A stretch of 64,000 nucleotides of DNA from Coprinellus micaceus (lineage: Eukaryota; Basidiomycota; Agaricomycetes; Agaricales; Psathyrellaceae): assembly GCA_951394405.1 (NCBI GenBank), contig OX596343.1, forward strand, positions 2,418,001 to 2,482,000, read 5' to 3'. Within the stretch, counting starts at the first letter, position 1. Each line of letters opens with the position of its first letter. A program made the position numbers and the translations under genes. Under the pieces are notes generated by a model. That model did not search any database and had not been told where the DNA came from. It saw nothing but the letters and a program-made list of their open reading frames with translations. Positions 59,233 to 64,000 of this stretch are shown here, in pieces.

Positions 59233-61539
59233 TCAGCGTTGTCCTTTGAAAATCTTGAAAAAACCACCTCCCCTCGGACCCTTCTTCTTGGTCTTTGGCA
59301 CGGGGGGACTAGCTTCTGACAGCCTCTCGATCGTGTGCATGACCGTGGTCTGCGGATCGTTGACTGATCGCTCATAAGACTCCCGGGTCGCCTCCAGAAT
59401 CGCTTCGTTCGAGCCCCTCGAGGGCCATGCAGTCTCAGTCGGCTCGTCGCGCCGTCGCAGGGGGGTCCGTTGGTCGTCCAAGTGCATGATGTGAGTCGCC
59501 CTTTGACCCAACAACTCTGAGGAGCTGTCACTCGAGACGGAGGCGCGGGGGACAACAGGGGGGCGAGGAAGGGGTCTCGGGGACGGGTTTGCGCGCGTGG
59601 GGATCTCTAGGCGGGGAAGGTTTTCACGACATGCAGAAGCGGGAGGGGTGGCGGCGGTCTGAGGCGGGCAAGGAGTGGCTTGATGTTGTTCTGTGTCTTG
59701 TGCAGGGTCGCAAGAAGGGTCATCGGAAGGATCGTGAGGGAGAGGAGAGCGAGGAGGAGAGGGTACGGGAGTGAGACAGCGATGGTCGGGGTCGGGTACG
59801 TCGCCGTAGAAATCATCCTCTTCCTCCTGGGTCCATTGTTCGGGAGGCTCCTCGGAAACCGTAGGCAAATGTGCCTGGCTGAGAGCAGGGAAAACGGTAT
59901 GCCTAGGCCCGTGGGTGTTCCCGAGCATTTGGGCCCTCGCGGTGTAGATCCGGTCGTAGTCGACCATCACAGGCATCTGCTGTCGACCAGGAGGGAGGTC
60001 AACCTCGTCGCCCTCGTCGCCACTGTCTACCGGCTGGAGCACATCGGGGTCGTATTCCGGTGGGGGTGCTTCCGCCGACCTCGCTTGCCGATTGGGTGGG
60101 GCTTGGCGACGTTCGTTATACGCGGCCGCGGTTCTCAGGACGTTGCGGGCAGAATTCTCTCGTTCGGCCTCCCTAATTAGAGATAGGCGTCGATTGACGC
60201 GATCTCTCTCGTGAAGAACGAAGGTGTAGTGCTGGTTGGCGAAGTATCGGCGGAGGTCTGCATAGGTTGGGCTGAGATGGCTCCACCCAAAGGAGAGGGC
60301 CATGGCGAGTGACGCCGAGACGAACGTTATCATGGGCTCGATAGGTTCAGTGGAGTAATAACAGCGATAGTACCCGGCACTGACGAACGAAATACTGTGA
60401 TGAGTACAGAACACGCAGGGATAGACCCATGATACTCACAGGGCTTCAGAGACAAGCGCGTGACGAGGAACTTCACCAACCTCCCCCCTACGCTGTGCAG
60501 CTTCGTGGTCATTGACGATGCTGGTAACGGACGGGATCGTATGAAAATCGCCAATAATCGCCATCCACCGCAACAGCTCAGTCACCCACACATCCAACGA
60601 CGCGAGGAAGAGCGACACGGACATGGCGTACATGGCGATGAACTTCGCCATGGCCGCGTGGTCTGACGCCAGGCGCGGGTACTGGGGTGGATCCAGTATC
60701 TCCGGCCCATCTGGGTTCCCCCTCTCACTATCGTCAGACCGATAGTACAATGGGTAACGGAATGTGTCGGGTCCTAGGCGCCGGCGTCGGGGCTCGTGGG
60801 CACTCTCGCGAACTTCCTCCTGTGGGCGTCGAGGCGGGTGGCGAGGAGTAGGATCGTCGCGAACGGATTGGGGGACTGCTGTCTCCTGGGCCCCACTTGC
60901 GGGTGCGTGGGAGGCTTCCTCGTCCTCTATTTCTACTGTAGCAGCTACCCGTGGCCGTCGAGGCGCAACATCGGGCCCAGCGACGGCATGGTGTTGATGT
61001 CCCGATCTCTCGGCGAGAGGAGTCAGTAGCTCGTCTTCTTGGTCGTCGGTGGGCAGAGGGGTGAGGGACGAGCTTCGCGGGGATACAGGATTGAACGACG
61101 CTGAGGAGCGAGCAGTCTCAAAAGAATCCGGGGATGAGGAGCGAGCGGTTTCGAAAGATTCGGGGGACGAGGAACGAGCGATTGGAGAGGACTGGAGGTC
61201 GTAAGGATTTCGTTGGTTGGACGCGAAGGTGGGGGCATGGTAGTGGGGATCGGGAGGGCAACTCTCAAGAACCCACGAAGCTCCTGTTCGCACCGGGGGG
61301 TCGATGTGCGTAATCGGAGAGGGGTTGATGGGGAAGTTCAGCCTCGGGCCGCGACCATTCCGACCCGGTGGTGGTCCCGAACCTCCTTGAAAGAAGCCGC
61401 ATTGGTATGTGCTGGGCCGGAGTGGGTTGGTCGTGGGGGCGGCGTGCAGAGCGATGCCTGTACCAGAGTCTGGATGATTGATCTGGTCGAGGTCGTCCGG
61501 GGGAGCCATGGGGTGAGCTGGGGTTCTGGGGTTGGCCAT
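59233..61539 (-). CDS. large disordered membrane protein of unknown function
   Basis: Two exons, complement(join(59233..60394, 60440..61539)), encode 753 residues. Two membrane segments lie in the middle: AMAKFIAMYAMSVSLFLASL just before the intron, and MITFVSASLAMALSFGW just after. Both ends are long, Pro/Ser/Arg-rich and probably disordered. The N-terminal part contains an exact internal repeat (ARSSSPESFETARSSSPDSF). The C-terminus is basic (KTKKKGPRGGGFFKIFKGQR). No named domain. The start ATG at 61539 is the first of a long open frame. Likely an agaricomycete-specific protein. Confidence 0.75.
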
Positions 61540-62830
61540 GGGTCGCCCCGAATTGTTGCGAGGGTATTTAGGGGTGTGATCAAGCCCTGATCGTTTACGT
61601 CGAAGCTTAATATATTTGAGCCCACAATCCTCAGGCAGCTGGCACGCTTAGACAAATGCTGTTGAGCACTCCAGAAGTCAATTGAAATTCCGGGAGCATA
61701 GTACACGCTCCTGCCTCGCTTGTCCTCCCGTAGATGTTTCGATACAAATCCGGCAACTTTTTGGCTCGTAGATGTGGGTCCCACCTGTGATCGCCGTCCC
61801 GACGGGCGCGATCTTGGGGCACCAAAGGCCTCATGCTCACCCCATTCTGCCTCATGTTGAAACCCTGATGGCAATGAGGCGAGCTATCGGGTTTCAGGGC
61901 GCCCAAGACACGCTTTGAGCGCCCAAGGACCCACTCAAATCGGTGCCTCGTTCCCGAAGATAAGAATAAGCTCTTAATTAAAATCCCTCATGTCAGGCTG
62001 TGACGAATAGCCGAAACTATATTCCGTAATTTGAGAAGTTCGTGGAACAACATGCCCTGGAGGTCCAAGCCCCATTCGCCTCGACCAGGATCACGCGCCT
62101 TCCATCCCGGATAACGCGCAGGACAACTGCAGGGTCGCGAGGTGGGACCCTGACGCCTCTGTTCTCGGAATTGTGTTACCAGTCGTGGGATCTGGCGCCG
62201 AATAATAAGAATAAGAATAAGAATAAGAATGGCAACTCGATCCAAGATCTACTCACTGGGTCGACGCCTGTATGCCAATCTCCCTGTGAAACACGAAACC
62301 TTACTGCCTTGCGGCATGTTCTGTATCCTGTACAGTGCTGGAAGCTGGCTCGTGTGGACGGAAATTAATTCGAGCAGGTGGAACGGTGGTGTACTGGAGC
62401 AGCCGTTGGTTTCAAGAATCGCCCAAAGGAAGAAAAGTGTGACTGCCGCAGGGAGGCGAGAAGAAAGTTCCGCCGAATGATACGGCCATTCCTCACCCTC
62501 AAAGGTTGTTATATCCAACGCAAGTGTAAAGGCTCCCCGCTGCTTCATCGCGGGCGCTTAAGGTGACATGATCTCCTGAATTGGTTTGATGGATTGCCCA
62601 TTGCATCCGGGGCGTTAGGGGGGCGTTGGCTGTGCGTCTCTTCGGATGTAGGGGAGATTGCCGACGGCATGACAAGCCAATTAGCCCCCCTCCAAGTTCA
62701 ACCAGAGAGCCTCGCCAGAACGTGTGGTGTAGCTACCCCTCTGCCACAACCGTCATACAGGTAGCGTACACGGGGATACATTTACTTGGGTACGAACCAA
62801 GCAGCTGTCAGTGGACTTATCGAGTCCTTA
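61540..62830. other. 1.3 kb intergenic region with AATAAG microsatellite
   Basis: No gene supported. Four copies of an AATAAG unit lie at about 62202-62230. The strings GCGCCCAAG at 61900 and GAGCGCCCAAG at 61916 belong to the recurring GCGCCC motif noted in the findings. Confidence 0.4.
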
Positions 62831-63229
62831 TCAGCCACCACGCACATCTCGGAAGCATATGCAACGGGGCCACATATCCGTTTTGGTATCAGAGGTACCG
62901 AGGATGGGCACATTTACTGTCTCAAAATAGGCAACCTGTTTCAAAATTGTGGGACCTCTTGCCCGAACGTGCAATGCTGTCCTCTTCGAGAAGTTTAATC
63001 TCGGGACCGAGATGCACCTTGATCTATAGTTTATTCTATGAAATCCTCGATCCGGCGACGATTGCCAAAAACTCTTCTGCGCGACTAGGGATTGGTTCCT
63101 GTGTGAAGCGGCATAGAAAGCAGGCTGCTCTACTCTTGGGTCGGCGTCTGGAGGGCGCTCGCCGGAAAGTTGGAAGACCTGCCTCAAGCGTCGGATTCTA
63201 GCGAAGTCTCCTTCCCGAACCGCTGCAGG

Positions 63230-64000
63230 AAGGCTCACACGTGCCCAACTCACGTCGCCGTCAACTTCCTCCAGTAAGTTCCTCAAGGGCGCAGTTGCAG
63301 TGAAGATCATGAGAGCTTCACCCGAGCGCCGAGAAAAGAGGCAGGGTGCGGCCGAGACTACATACATGCCTGAGCAGACATGCTGAATGATTCGACCGTA
63401 GCCTACTCTGATATTGAAGGACGCCCGCACATATGCAGTTCCTCCTGCCTGGCCCTCCGACGTAGGCAGTCCTACGCGAACACAGGTTGCCGTACCCAAC
63501 CAAGTCCAATACAACACGACAAGCGTGACGACGAATACGAATGTCAAAGCACGTACCCAGTGGCTATAATAGGGATGGCAGGGCACTGAACACTGTGGTC
63601 CGCGAAAGGTACAATGCACCCTGGAAAGGGGAGAATTAAATCAGTCCAACGATGTCTAGTACGGGCATAAAGATAGAGGTGAATGCATGGTACAACCGTC
63701 TACGAGAATGGTCCGATACTGGTCCGGCATAATGTTGATCGGACGTGCTGAACATGAAGTGTGATGAAGCAAGAGAAGGGCCGCTGGATAGGTAAATCGT
63801 CGACGAAGGAGCAGAGAGACTCCGATGGCCCAGAGGCTGAGAACGAGGAAAACCCCAAATTCGAATGCTAAAACGTAGACGGTATAGCGAAAGCAAACAT
63901 TTGCCCGTTGAGCAGATCCACATGGGGCGCCTCGTTGACAAGGGTGAAGAATGGAGACGCAGCGGCGCTGTGTATCCGCGTCGAGTCTCCAAGCCGACAG
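63230..64000 (-). CDS. polytopic membrane protein, 5' end outside window
   Basis: Entering from the right edge. A block near 63820-63915 reads FRYTVYVLAFEFGVFLVLSL then WAIGVSLLLRRRFTYPAALL, clearly two membrane helices with a basic loop. A block at about 63565-63620 after a CAG acceptor reads GALYLSRTTVFSALPSLL, and 63495-63560 reads ALTFVFVVTLVVLYWTWLG. These are arranged like exons of the fungal orphan membrane proteins, but the junctions and the 3' end (possibly near 63230 or further down to 62830) are not resolved. Confidence 0.38.

Overview
The window looks like nuclear DNA of a filamentous basidiomycete, most likely a mushroom-forming agaricomycete. Almost every gene is cut by introns of about 48-60 bases with GT..AG borders, genes are packed on both strands with 0.3-2.5 kb between them, and several families are typical of that group: DUF6533 seven-helix membrane proteins, PLAC8 cysteine-rich proteins, a tandem run of orphan seven-helix receptors, and a Mug190-like SMP/C2 protein. 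Gene models below were built by reading exons across consensus splice sites and checking that the phases add up. Exon coordinates are given where every junction closed.

Layout. 1-2368: end of a kinase-like gene (+). 2907-4659: ammonium transporter (-), followed by a 2.5 kb promoter region rich in GATA sites. 7188-8228: mitochondrial-targeted protein (+). 8275-10757: two PLAC8 genes (-). 11270-12140: a possible gene relic. 12688-14714: DUF2264/GH154 protein (+). 16606-19992: SMP/C2 tether protein (+). 21692-23678: anion:cation symporter of the allantoate permease type (+). 24009-29800: three seven-helix receptor genes in a row (-). 30204-31920: secreted aldose 1-epimerase (-). 32947-34611: TRM44 tRNA methyltransferase (-). 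35799-36248: orphan protein (+). 37015-38054 and 49378-50217: two flavodoxin-type quinone reductase paralogs (-). 38964-40911: DHA2-like drug transporter (-). 41421-43198 and 46280-47985: two DUF6533 genes (-) on either side of a small membrane-anchored beta-trefoil-like protein (+, 44734-45546). 51260-54070: patatin-like phospholipase with a doubled N-terminal module (-). 54.1-59 kb: repeat-rich, mostly unassignable DNA. 59233-61539: large disordered membrane protein (-). 63.2-64 kb: part of another membrane protein (-).

There is no operon logic here. Function can be read only from families: nitrogen import (ammonium transporter, allantoate-type permease, both with GATA-rich upstream regions), redox stress and export (two quinone reductases, DHA2 transporter), RNA modification (TRM44), and a set of membrane receptors or sensors. 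No tRNA, rRNA, CRISPR array or complete transposon was found. The parts least explained by known families are the receptor run, the DUF6533/beta-trefoil group, the patatin with its duplicated module and flanking repeat, and the 56-59 kb duplicated and minisatellite DNA.
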